From Rufibacter roseolus (lineage in GTDB: Bacteria > Bacteroidota > Bacteroidia > Cytophagales > Hymenobacteraceae): DNA of 64,000 nt. The DNA lies in assembly GCF_017916365.1 (NCBI RefSeq), contig NZ_JAFMSU010000001.1:2199028-2263027 (forward strand). The letters run 5' to 3'. Position numbers and translations under genes: made by a program. Shown here piece by piece: positions 1 through 7,005 of the stretch. The notes beneath the pieces were generated by a model that did no database searches, had not been told where the DNA came from, and was given only the letters and a program-made list of their open reading frames with translations. How positions within the stretch are numbered: the stretch's first letter is position 1; each line of letters opens with the position of its first letter.

Positions 1-340
1 CGAATAGATCATTATTTTTATGGACCGTGCGTAGGTCAAGCGAAATGAGGTCATTTTTTAAAATCTGCTGCTTTTCTGGTGTGGGTAAAACTAGAAATTA
101 GAAGTCATTTACTCAAGGAAATCGGCGGTATCGGTATCTGGGTGCCATTTCCAGTCTGGAGTTTTGGGTGGAAAGCTTGAGGTTTAATATAGTAAAATTC
201 TATATTAAAAGGCAGTTATACGGGTGAAAAAATTGAAAGATTCAAGGATTTAGCTTGTAATTAGATTTTGTTGTGCTTAAATTAGTTCTTATCAGATCGT
301 GATAAATCCTAATCCCAAACCACAAACAATCCTCCCTTCT
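1..340. other. Left-edge non-coding stretch
   Basis: No gene is supported here. An open frame on the minus strand between 242 and 640 overlaps the subtilase gene antisense and resembles nothing, so it is treated as a shadow. The AT-rich stretch at about 180-330 is probably the promoter and leader of the subtilase gene, but I find no exact TAnnTTTG element in it. Confidence 0.5.
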
Positions 341-1561
341 ATGTTTAACAAGTACACTTCTCGCCCCCCATTCAAGTTTTTGGTTGGAGCCGCCGCAATT
401 GCCTCCACCCTTATGTTCCAGAGCTGCGAGCAGGCCGAAGAGGCTGTGCAGCCAGAGGAAATTGTAGGAGTTTCTGACAGTGGCTCCGTCATTGCCGGTA
501 AATACATTGTGGTACTCAAAGGCAACAGCGGCCTGAGGCTGGCCGAAAGTGCCTCTTACCCAGAACGGCAGCGCCAGGTGAAAAGCTTCGGGCAGCAGAT
601 CCTGCGTGAACGTGGCCTTAACCCCGAGGCCATTGAACATACCTACGGCAAAGCCCTGCAGGGATTCAGTGTTTCCCTTTCTGAGGCAGAAGTAAACAAA
701 CTGCGCCGTGATCCACGGGTTGATTACATTGAGCAGGATAAGATCATCAGCTTAGGTAAGCCTGGTGGAGGAGGTACTGCACCAACTTCCCAGACTACGC
801 CATGGGGTATTACCCGCGTTGGTTCTGCGAGTGGCGTGGGTAAAACTGCCTGGGTTATTGATACTGGCATTGATTTAACCCACCCAGACTTGACCGTTGA
901 TGTATCGCGTAGCAGAACCTTCATTACCACCGGCAGAGATGCCAATGATGCGGATGACGGAAATGGGCATGGATCGCACGTAGCTGGGACCATTGCCGCA
1001 AAGAACAATACAATTGGCGTAATTGGTGTCGCGTATGGTGCTACGGTTGTAGCAGTTAAGGTGCTTAACTCACAAGGAAGCGGATCAACTTCTGGCGTTA
1101 TTGCCGGGGTGGATTATGTAGGTTCAGTAGGTAGCCAGGGTGATGTCGCTAACATGAGTTTGGGTGGCGGTGTTTCTACTGCTTTGGACAATGCTGTGCT
1201 TAATGCATCCAATGCAAAAGGAGTTATTTTCTGCCTGGCAGCAGGGAACGAGAGTGATAACGCCAATAACCATTCTCCGGCTCGCGTGAACGGAACCAAC
1301 ATTCTCACTATTTCTGCCATGAATAGCTCAGGTGCCTGGGCGTCTTTCTCTAACTACGGCAACCCTCCGGTTGATTACTGCGCCCCTGGGGTAAGCATTC
1401 AGTCAACCTGGAAAGACGGTGGTTACAACACCATCAGTGGTACTTCAATGGCCACACCACACGCGGCCGGGGTAGCGTTGCTGAGAGGGAAAAGTGTAGG
1501 GTTCAGTGGATATGTCACAGGCGATCCAGACGGGAAAGCTGATCCAATCATCCATTTATAG
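341..1561 (+). CDS. Secreted S8 family serine peptidase (subtilase) with I9-type propeptide
   Basis: Exported endopeptidase of the subtilisin/proteinase K type, 406 residues. A lipoprotein-like signal ends in MFQSC (Cys29), so the protein is probably anchored to a membrane. Residues about 45-130 look like an inhibitor I9 propeptide (GKYIVVLKG near its start). The catalytic triad is visible: Asp174 in VIDTGID, His210 in GHGSHVAGT and Ser369 in GTSMATPHAAG. The GTG at 299 lies in frame, but ATG 341 is chosen because it places a basic n-region directly before the hydrophobic core. The protein ends about 35 residues after the active serine, so no T9SS C-terminal sorting domain is present. It is monocistronic with its own terminator. 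Proteinase K-like specificity is inference. Confidence 0.93.
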   Translation: MFNKYTSRPPFKFLVGAAAIASTLMFQSCEQAEEAVQPEEIVGVSDSGSVIAGKYIVVLKGNSGLRLAESASYPERQRQVKSFGQQILRERGLNPEAIEHTYGKALQGFSVSLSEAEVNKLRRDPRVDYIEQDKIISLGKPGGGGTAPTSQTTPWGITRVGSASGVGKTAWVIDTGIDLTHPDLTVDVSRSRTFITTGRDANDADDGNGHGSHVAGTIAAKNNTIGVIGVAYGATVVAVKVLNSQGSGSTSGVIAGVDYVGSVGSQGDVANMSLGGGVSTALDNAVLNASNAKGVIFCLAAGNESDNANNHSPARVNGTNILTISAMNSSGAWASFSNYGNPPVDYCAPGVSIQSTWKDGGYNTISGTSMATPHAAGVALLRGKSVGFSGYVTGDPDGKADPIIHL

Positions 1562-1577
1562 TAACATAGTATTCTAT

Positions 1578-1618
1578 AGCAAGGCCGCCCCTGGTTTCAG
1601 AGGCGGCCTTGCTGTTTT
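1578..1618 (+). terminator. Rho-independent terminator of the subtilase gene
   Basis: A 12-bp perfect stem (1578-1589 with 1602-1613) closes a 12-nt loop and is followed by TGTTTT, 17 nt after the stop codon. The reverse strand belongs to the convergent sulfurtransferase, so it may act on both. Confidence 0.85.
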
Positions 1619-1650
1619 AAGCTCTTTTTAGGAAAATGAACCCTAAACGG
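1614..1650. repeat. Degenerate copy of the dispersed GTTT...AAAC palindrome
   Basis: The segment starts GTTTTAAGCTC and ends ACCCTAAAC around a TTTTTAGGAAAA centre. It matches the layout of the strong palindromes elsewhere in the window (for example 9772-9827) with several stem mismatches. It lies between convergent gene ends. Confidence 0.45.
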
Positions 1651-1669
1651 AGACTATAAAGAAAGGGTA

Positions 1670-2524
1670 TTAAGCTGTAGTTCCCTCGCCTACAGCAATA
1701 GGACGGTTATTCCGGCACCATTCGCTCCAGGAACCCACGTACAGTTTGGCTCCTGTGATGCCGGCGCTTTCCAGGGCCAGCAACGTATGGCAGGCAGTTA
1801 CCCCGGAACCGCAATGCACGATGATGTTTTCCGGCGCTACGTCTTTGGTCACGACTTTATACTTCTCCTGCAGCTCCGCGGGGGAAAGGAAACGACCGTC
1901 CGGACCTAAGTTGCCGGTTAAGGGAACGTTCACGGCTCCCGGGATATGGCCGGCCACTGGGTCAATGGGTTCGCTCTCGCCCAGGTATCGGTAGGCATCC
2001 CGCACATCAATGATCAGGTGGTTTTTGTCTCCGGCAACCTGAGCCACTTCCTCCATATTAGCGGTGGGGCGCTGCCAGGCCGTGATCGGGTAAGCCGAAG
2101 TGCTGGCGGGCGCCGGAACCTCATGGCTGGTGGGGAAACTAGCTTGCAGAGCCGCCTGCAGGCCTCCGTCAAGTACCTGAACCGGCTCATGGCCTACGGC
2201 CTTAAGCATCCACCAGAAGCGGGAAGCGGCATTTGCTCCGTTTTTATCATCGTAGATCACCACCCTTGAGGTGGGGCTAATGCCCAAAGAACCCAGGTAA
2301 GCGGCAAATTGATCTATAGCCGGAAGCGGGTGTCTGCCTCCCTGTGCTGCATCCTCTGGAACCGTTGCTAAATCTTTCTCCAGGTCTACATGCCAGGCCC
2401 CGGCTAGGTGCTCTTTTTGGTATTGCGAGAATGCATCGGGGCCTTGCCGCGCGTCAATAAGCACCAGGTCTTTATCTTGGGCTAAGGCAAGCAGGTCCTT
2501 GGGGTCCAGAATGGGAGATAGCAT
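1670..2524 (-). CDS. Two-domain sulfurtransferase (rhodanese/3-mercaptopyruvate type)
   Basis: Transfers sulfane sulfur from thiosulfate or 3-mercaptopyruvate to an acceptor such as cyanide or a thiol. It has 284 residues, the usual length for the tandem-rhodanese family. The N-terminal domain (about 1-130) is inactive, with the structural motif IDARQGPDAF. The C-terminal domain carries the active loop HCGSGVTAC with catalytic Cys238. The CGSGVT form of the loop is the one known from mercaptopyruvate sulfurtransferases, which argues for that substrate but does not prove it. No signal peptide is seen, so it is cytoplasmic. It is read away from xseB, and a palindromic hairpin at 2595-2644 separates the two. 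Confidence 0.92.
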   Translation of the reverse strand: MLSPILDPKDLLALAQDKDLVLIDARQGPDAFSQYQKEHLAGAWHVDLEKDLATVPEDAAQGGRHPLPAIDQFAAYLGSLGISPTSRVVIYDDKNGANAASRFWWMLKAVGHEPVQVLDGGLQAALQASFPTSHEVPAPASTSAYPITAWQRPTANMEEVAQVAGDKNHLIIDVRDAYRYLGESEPIDPVAGHIPGAVNVPLTGNLGPDGRFLSPAELQEKYKVVTKDVAPENIIVHCGSGVTACHTLLALESAGITGAKLYVGSWSEWCRNNRPIAVGEGTTA

Positions 2525-2594
2525 AGCAGATGTTTAAGGGTGGAGAGCAAATAAAGTAAATCTTCCGGCAGGCTGAAAGGAGTTTAGAAGCTAA

Positions 2595-2644
2595 CCCTTC
2601 CGTTTAGAGGCTGTTTTCTGGAAAAAGGCCTCTAAACGGAAGGG
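2595..2644. terminator. Strong intergenic palindrome, probable terminator of xseB
   Basis: Two perfect 17-nt arms (2595-2611 and 2628-2644) flank a TGTTTTCTGGAAAAAG centre. It begins 10 nt after the xseB stop on the minus strand and has no classical U-tract. It belongs to the dispersed palindrome family with core CCGTTTAGRGGC / GCCYCTAAACGG. Confidence 0.75.
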
Positions 2645-2654
2645 GGGCAAACGC

Positions 2655-2867
2655 TTACTCAGCCTTGGGGTCTTCGCAGTTAATGTCTTTGAAAACCTGG
2701 CTGATGGCATCCTCGGCGCTGCGCAGTTTTTGCTTGCACAGTTTAATGAGCTCAGAGGAACGCTGCACTTTCTGGGTCAGTTCATCCACATCCACATCAT
2801 CGTTTTCAATGGCTTTTAAGATAGCCTCTAGTTCCTGGGTGGCTTGTTTATAGGTGATATTGCTCAT
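2655..2867 (-). CDS. xseB: Exodeoxyribonuclease VII small subunit
   Basis: The 70-residue small subunit of exonuclease VII, which binds in several copies to XseA to form the enzyme that degrades single-stranded DNA to oligonucleotides. The sequence shows the family's helical hairpin (TYKQATQELEAILKAIEN, then DVDVDELTQKVQRS and LIKLCKQKL). The length is typical. It follows xseA on the same strand, as is usual, but 123 bp of repeat-rich sequence separates the genes, whereas they are usually close or overlapping. The C-terminus is acidic (INCEDPKAE). Confidence 0.93.
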   Translation of the reverse strand: MSNITYKQATQELEAILKAIENDDVDVDELTQKVQRSSELIKLCKQKLRSAEDAISQVFKDINCEDPKAE

Positions 2868-2873
2868 AACGTT

Positions 2874-2983
2874 TAATTAAGAATGGGGAATTAAGAATTA
2901 GGAATTGGAAAAATTGGAATAAGGTATGGCATGAAAAGTTGCTTGAACCTGATTCTTAATTCCTAATTCTTAATTCTGAATTA
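2874..2983. repeat. Facing 7-nt-period arrays (AATTCYT/AGRAATT) in the xseA-xseB gap
   Basis: The right array (2951-2983) reads as tandem degenerate heptamers AATTCTT, AATTCCT, AATTCTT, AATTCTG. The left array (about 2874-2906) is its mirror. A 19-nt stretch at 2888-2906 is the exact reverse complement of 2958-2976, leaving a 51-nt spacer. The whole gap between xseA and xseB is built from this unit and could fold into a long hairpin in the mRNA. Confidence 0.8.
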
Positions 2984-2990
2984 TATAAGT

Positions 2991-4571
2991 TTAGTCAAAA
3001 AGGTCTGGTTCTTTGGTTTTGGTCACTTTACTGATCACCGAGCCGGCCAGCAACCTGGTTTGCAGTACATCGCCGGGGGTTACCTGGTCCAGGGAGCGGA
3101 GCAACTTGCCATTGACGTAGGTGAGCGTGTAGCCGCGCATCAGCATGATCTCGGGGTCATGCGACCTGACATCCATTTCCATAAGCTGGAGCTGGTGCCC
3201 TTTGATCTGCAGGTGGTCCTTGGCGCCATACAGGAGACGTTGCTGGTTTTTCTGGAACTGCATCTGGGCGTTCTGCAGTCGTTGTTTCGCGGATAATTGA
3301 ATGCAATGCTCCACGTGAGTCACCTTGCGCTGACCGGTTTCCATTTTCTTAAGGGAATTGGTCTCCAGGTGCAGCAGATATTGCTGTTGCCGGTTTTCCT
3401 TCGCCCTTAGCAACTGCTCCACGGTATGGGTAAGGCGCAGCTCCTCGCACATGACGTGGCGCTGTTCACTTGTAAGGAATTTCTGCGGTTTGTCAGATAG
3501 GGTGCGGGTCTGGCACTCCAGCTGGAACTGCCGGCGGTGCAGGTACTGGTTTGTGCCTTGCTGCACCTGGGCAGCCAACTGGGAAACGCGGCGCTCGGCT
3601 ATCACGGCCAACGCAGTGGCGGCATCCTTGATCTGCAGAAACACTTCCTCTACGCTTACCTCAAACTCGTTGAGCCGGTCAATGAGGAAAGCCGCTACTG
3701 CGGTAGGCGTTTTCAAAGGCGTATGGGCCACCAGATCGGTAATGGACTCGTCGCGTTCGTGGCCAATGCCCGTGAGCACTGGCAGCGGCATCTGGGCTAC
3801 CGCCGAGGCAAGCTCGTAATGGTCAAAGCACAAGAGATCGGTCTGGGAACCACCACCCCTGATGATGACCACCGCATCAAATGCCTGCTGCTGCAAAGAC
3901 ACCCGGGACAAAGCCGCCTTGATGGACGAGACCGCCTCAATACCCTGCACACTGGCCTCAAAAAGCGTGAGCTTGAAGGCATAACCGAAGGGGTTGTTTG
4001 CCAGTTGGGCCACAAAGTCCTGGTAACCGGCGGCGGTAGGGGAGGAAATAATGGCCAGCCGTTGCGGCACCTGGGGCAGAACCTGCTTTTTGTTCAGGTC
4101 CAGCAATCCTTCGGTTTGCAGGCGGGCGATGGTTTCCTGGCGCTGGCGGGCAAGGTCGCCTACGGTATAAGTAGGGTCAATGTCGTGGATGTCTAGGCTG
4201 AAGCCGTAGAGTTCATGGAACCGGGGGCTGGCGTTGAACAGGATCTTCAGCCCCGCCCTAAGCGGATGCCCGGTCTGGGACTCAAAGTACTGGGCAATCT
4301 CCTGATACTGCCGTTTCCAAATGGTACCGCGGGCCTGGGCCGTAAGGGTGCTCTTGGAGCCGGGTTCTTTATCAGTGAGGGTAAGGTAGCAGTGGCCGCT
4401 TTGGTGATGCACCCGGGCCTCGGAAATCTCCGCGATGATCCAGTACCTGTGCGGCAGGGCATTCTCTATCTCCTCGCGCAGGCGCCGGTTGAATTCATAG
4501 AGCGTGAATGGCCTATTGGTACTAACGGTAAACGAAATCTCTTCGCTACTATTCTGAAAAAATGTCCCCAT
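2991..4571 (-). CDS. xseA: Exodeoxyribonuclease VII large subunit
   Basis: Catalytic subunit of exonuclease VII, acting on single-stranded DNA in repair and recombination. It has 526 residues from the chosen start. The order is an N-terminal OB-fold (FTLYEFNRRLREEIENAL to about 110), a catalytic domain with IISSPTAAGYQDF, GGGSQTDLLCFDHYELA and GIGHERDESITDLVAH, then a long coiled-coil tail (about 330-480) and a C-terminal segment (MLMRGYTLTYVNGK). The frame opens upstream at a TTG (4634), but ATG 4571 starts just before the OB-fold and is preferred. It is about 70 residues longer than the E. coli enzyme, mostly in the coiled coil. xseB lies downstream across an inverted repeat. Confidence 0.94.
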   Translation of the reverse strand: MGTFFQNSSEEISFTVSTNRPFTLYEFNRRLREEIENALPHRYWIIAEISEARVHHQSGHCYLTLTDKEPGSKSTLTAQARGTIWKRQYQEIAQYFESQTGHPLRAGLKILFNASPRFHELYGFSLDIHDIDPTYTVGDLARQRQETIARLQTEGLLDLNKKQVLPQVPQRLAIISSPTAAGYQDFVAQLANNPFGYAFKLTLFEASVQGIEAVSSIKAALSRVSLQQQAFDAVVIIRGGGSQTDLLCFDHYELASAVAQMPLPVLTGIGHERDESITDLVAHTPLKTPTAVAAFLIDRLNEFEVSVEEVFLQIKDAATALAVIAERRVSQLAAQVQQGTNQYLHRRQFQLECQTRTLSDKPQKFLTSEQRHVMCEELRLTHTVEQLLRAKENRQQQYLLHLETNSLKKMETGQRKVTHVEHCIQLSAKQRLQNAQMQFQKNQQRLLYGAKDHLQIKGHQLQLMEMDVRSHDPEIMLMRGYTLTYVNGKLLRSLDQVTPGDVLQTRLLAGSVISKVTKTKEPDLFD

Positions 4572-4790
4572 GCCGTGCGCTCCTCTTGATTTCAGTAGGC
4601 TAAAATTACGGTTTTTCTGTGGGCCGCCAATCAAATTGCTAAAAATTTAAGCAATTTACCTCCGGTAGGTAAAGTCCAGAGAACTGCGGTCCAAGGAGTT
4701 AAGCCCTTCCTCTAAGTAAAGGATTTTTACTTAATTATTATGGTGAACTTAAGCCGAAATGATTTTCCCTGAGTTAGGAGAATGAGTAGC
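4572..4790. other. Intergenic region with three small inverted repeats
   Basis: Upstream of xseA and downstream of the methyltransferase. AAATTGCT (4633-4640) pairs with 4650-4657; TTTACC pairs with GGTAAA across about 4655-4673; TAAGTAAA (4713-4720) pairs with 4726-4733. None has a clear U-tract. The first two may be operator-like, the last a weak terminator for the methyltransferase gene. The sequence TAATTTTA on the minus strand (4601-4608) is close to a -7 element for xseA. Confidence 0.35.
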
Positions 4791-5489
4791 CTAGGGTTTT
4801 CTTAATAAGGTAACGCAGTCAGAATCCGTAGTAGAGAAAGAGAAAACCTCTGAGTGGATTACCTGAAATCCGTGCTTTTCAGAAATGGAGCAAAACAGGT
4901 CCTTAGTCATGTAGTTCCTCCAGCCCGGATTGTCAGTGAATTTGCCGTTCGGATTCTTATCATAATTAGAGTGGTGGAATAAGGCAAAAGCCCCAGACTT
5001 TAGAACCCTGAAACTATCAGCTATGTAAGACTCTACTGCTTCCTTCTCAAAGTGTACCATGGCATCATAAGAGAAGACTGTTGTGAGCGCATTGTCTTTG
5101 ATGCAGTCAATTGGTATTCCAAGGCCACTTTCGTTATGGATGTATACTACGTTTTTATAGTTGCCAAATCTCTGCTCTGCCAATTGTAAGGCTGCTTTAG
5201 AAGAATCTAAAAGGTAAAGTTCTTCTATTTTATCCATCACCTGCGCCGAATGCCGGCCAGTGCCGCAGGCTATTTCAAGCGTGTTTTTTAAATCTAAGGT
5301 TTGAAACAACTTGAAAAAAACACTGTCCTCAGCCCAAAAGACCTTAATCCAGTCTTCCTGGTCAGCACTGGCATAATAGTCAAAATCAGGACCTCCTTTC
5401 TCCCAGAATGAAATTATCCTTTTCGTAGCGTTCTTTTCAGTAGGGAAATTGATAGCTATGTACTTGTTTATCTTTTCAAGAAGGCCCAT
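4791..5489 (-). CDS. Class I SAM-dependent methyltransferase, substrate unknown
   Basis: A 232-residue Rossmann-fold methyltransferase. Motif I is LEIACGTGRHS at about 70-80, followed by an acidic residue at the end of the next strand (LYLLDSSKA), the expected SAM ribose contact. A motif IV-like stretch is TTVFSYDAMVHFEKEAVESY. The N-terminal part (FWEKGGPDFDYYASADQEDWIKVFW) resembles methyltransferases acting on small molecules or sugars rather than on nucleic acids, but the substrate cannot be named. It is divergent from the MOSC gene; both have -7-like elements in the 200-bp gap. Confidence 0.85.
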   Translation of the reverse strand: MGLLEKINKYIAINFPTEKNATKRIISFWEKGGPDFDYYASADQEDWIKVFWAEDSVFFKLFQTLDLKNTLEIACGTGRHSAQVMDKIEELYLLDSSKAALQLAEQRFGNYKNVVYIHNESGLGIPIDCIKDNALTTVFSYDAMVHFEKEAVESYIADSFRVLKSGAFALFHHSNYDKNPNGKFTDNPGWRNYMTKDLFCSISEKHGFQVIHSEVFSFSTTDSDCVTLLRKP

Positions 5490-5590
5490 AAAAAACTATT
5501 TAGACCTGTAAATTAAGGATTTTCTCTGGCAGTAAGTAAAGGTTAGTAATCTTGTGCGCAGAAACAGTTCTTGATGAGGTTAAATTGTTG

Positions 5591-5598
5591 CAAAAGTA
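5591..5598 (-). promoter_or_regulatory. Bacteroidota -7 element TACTTTTG, methyltransferase gene
   Basis: A perfect TAnnTTTG on the minus strand, about 100 nt before the methyltransferase start. No clear TTG lies at the expected 18-21 nt spacing upstream. Confidence 0.45.
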
Positions 5599-5639
5599 CA
5601 AATCCTTGGGCGGGCTCTTCGCGTTGTAAGAATCATTCC

Positions 5640-5647
5640 TATCTTTG
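5640..5647 (+). promoter_or_regulatory. Bacteroidota -7 element TATCTTTG, MOSC gene
   Basis: A perfect TAnnTTTG 46 nt before ATG 5693. Transcription would begin at about 5653, which excludes the frame-extending GTG at 5645 and supports the later start. A TTG sits 13 nt upstream, shorter than the usual spacing. Confidence 0.55.
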
Positions 5648-5692
5648 GTAGCGCCATTGAAGCGGGAGGCTTCAGCACATCACAACAACCGT

Positions 5693-6523
5693 ATGTCAAC
5701 ACTAGTACTCAGCGAGATTTATATTTACCCTATCAAATCATTAAGTGGCATCTCCCTTACCTCTGCCCAGGTAGAGGAACGGGGCCTGCAGTATGACCGT
5801 CGCTGGATGCTGATTGACGACAGCGGTATTTTCCTGACCCAGCGCAAATACGCCGAGATGGCGCTTCTACAGGTGGCCCTTACCCCCGAGGGCCTGCAGG
5901 TGACCCATAAAACCCGCGATCTTACGCCCTTGCTGGTACCCTATGAGACCAATAGCACCCGCTCTACCCTGGTCACTGTATGGGACGATATCTGCTTTGC
6001 CTTCATTGTGAGCCCCGAGGCCAATGCCTGGTTCTCTGAGGCGCTGGGTATCAGCTGCCGCCTCGTGTATATGCCAGAGAACTCAATCCGGCTCATTGAC
6101 CCCAACTACGCCAAGCACAACGAGAAAGTGAGTTTCTCAGACGGCTACCCGTTTCTCATCATCGGGCAGGAGTCTCTAAATGACCTAAACAGCCGATTGG
6201 AGGAGCAAGTGCCTATTAACCGGTTCCGGCCCAACTTTGTGTTCACCGGCGGGCAGCCCTACGTGGAGGAGAAGTGGAAGACCTTTAAGATAGGCGAGGT
6301 GCTGTTCTACGGGGCAAAACCCTGCGGCCGCTGCAACGTGACTACCATCAACCAGGATACCGCCCAAGCAGGGGCAGAGCCGCTCAGAACGCTTTCTTCC
6401 TACCAGAAGAAAGGCAACAAAGTCATCTTCGGGATGAACCTAATAGGTTTGTCTACGGGCATGGTGAAGGTAGGCGACAAGATCACGGTAATGGAGGTAG
6501 GCCCAGCCGCCAGTGCGGAATAG
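5693..6523 (+). CDS. MOSC domain protein with MOSC_N beta barrel
   Basis: A 276-residue protein of the family related to the C-terminal domain of molybdenum cofactor sulfurase and to mitochondrial amidoxime-reducing components. The N-terminal barrel (about 1-110, beginning LSEIYIYPIKSLSG) is followed by the MOSC domain, with RFRPNFVFTGG and GAKPCGRC. Cys211 in that last motif is the family's conserved cysteine, thought to hold the molybdenum cofactor or its sulfur. The 2Fe-2S ferredoxin domain that some bacterial relatives carry is absent, so electrons would need another donor. ATG 5693 is chosen because the -7 element overlaps the earlier start. The substrate is unknown. Confidence 0.88.
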   Translation: MSTLVLSEIYIYPIKSLSGISLTSAQVEERGLQYDRRWMLIDDSGIFLTQRKYAEMALLQVALTPEGLQVTHKTRDLTPLLVPYETNSTRSTLVTVWDDICFAFIVSPEANAWFSEALGISCRLVYMPENSIRLIDPNYAKHNEKVSFSDGYPFLIIGQESLNDLNSRLEEQVPINRFRPNFVFTGGQPYVEEKWKTFKIGEVLFYGAKPCGRCNVTTINQDTAQAGAEPLRTLSSYQKKGNKVIFGMNLIGLSTGMVKVGDKITVMEVGPAASAE

Positions 6524-6541
6524 GTTTTCGCGGGATCTTCC

Positions 6542-6549
6542 TACCTTTG
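6542..6549 (+). promoter_or_regulatory. Bacteroidota -7 element TACCTTTG
   Basis: A perfect TAnnTTTG about 100 nt upstream of the small gene at 6644. The predicted 5' leader contains a copy of the dispersed palindrome (6567-6605), so the leader would be structured. Confidence 0.5.
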
Positions 6550-6566
6550 CGCCACAGGCATAATTC

Positions 6567-6605
6567 CTGTTTAGGGGTCGTTTTGATGAAAACGCCTCTG
6601 AAACG
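6567..6605. repeat. Dispersed palindrome copy, moderately degenerate
   Basis: CTGTTTAGGGGTCGTTTT and its imperfect mirror AAAACGCCTCTGAAACG, with a perfect CGTTTT/AAAACG inner stem around GATG. It lies 44 nt after the MOSC stop codon and before the next gene. Confidence 0.6.
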
Positions 6606-6643
6606 ATAACCTGGGCATTCACATTAAAAATACGTTTCGCGCC

Positions 6644-6901
6644 ATGACGCAACACAGCCGCTATCTGATCACCGCCACCGGAGGCGAAGAAATAGACCTT
6701 ACCTACGCCAAGGAACTGCGCAGCAACAACTTGTTTCCGTTTGGCCTGCACAACTACGCCATATACCAAACCCCCGAGGGCCAGTTTGTGAAAGCCACCA
6801 ACTCAGACAACCCTAACCTGATGCTGGACCAGTACGAGGTAATTGAGGAAGCCGCCGCCCGCGGGTACTCACATCCGCACCAGCGCGTAGAAGAAGAATA
6901 G
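6644..6901 (+). CDS. Small conserved hypothetical protein
   Basis: An 85-residue soluble protein I do not recognise by function. It has no signal peptide or membrane segment. It begins MTQHSRYLITATGGEEIDL and ends with a charged HQRVEEE tail. It is accepted as real because it has its own perfect -7 element, an ATG start, codon use like its neighbours, and a strong terminator 32 nt after its stop. Confidence 0.7.
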   Translation: MTQHSRYLITATGGEEIDLTYAKELRSNNLFPFGLHNYAIYQTPEGQFVKATNSDNPNLMLDQYEVIEEAAARGYSHPHQRVEEE

Positions 6902-6932
6902 AAAATGCATCGCCGCAGGTCTTCCTGCGTAA

Positions 6933-6990
6933 AATAACCCGGTCTTGCCCAAGAGAGAACCTTCTCCGGCAGTACCGGGTTATTCTTTTT
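6933..6990 (+). terminator. Rho-independent terminator with nested hairpin
   Basis: AATAACCCGGT (6933-6943) pairs with 6974-6984 and is followed by CTTTTT. The loop itself holds GAGAACCTTCTC. A second small hairpin (about 6912-6929) precedes it. It separates the 85-residue gene from the M23 peptidase gene. Confidence 0.85.
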
Positions 6991-7005
6991 AAAGACCTGA
7001 CTAAG

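Noticed and set aside
3537..4196. Long plus-strand frame (219 codons) antisense to xseA
   Set aside because: A shadow of a clear exonuclease gene with all family motifs.
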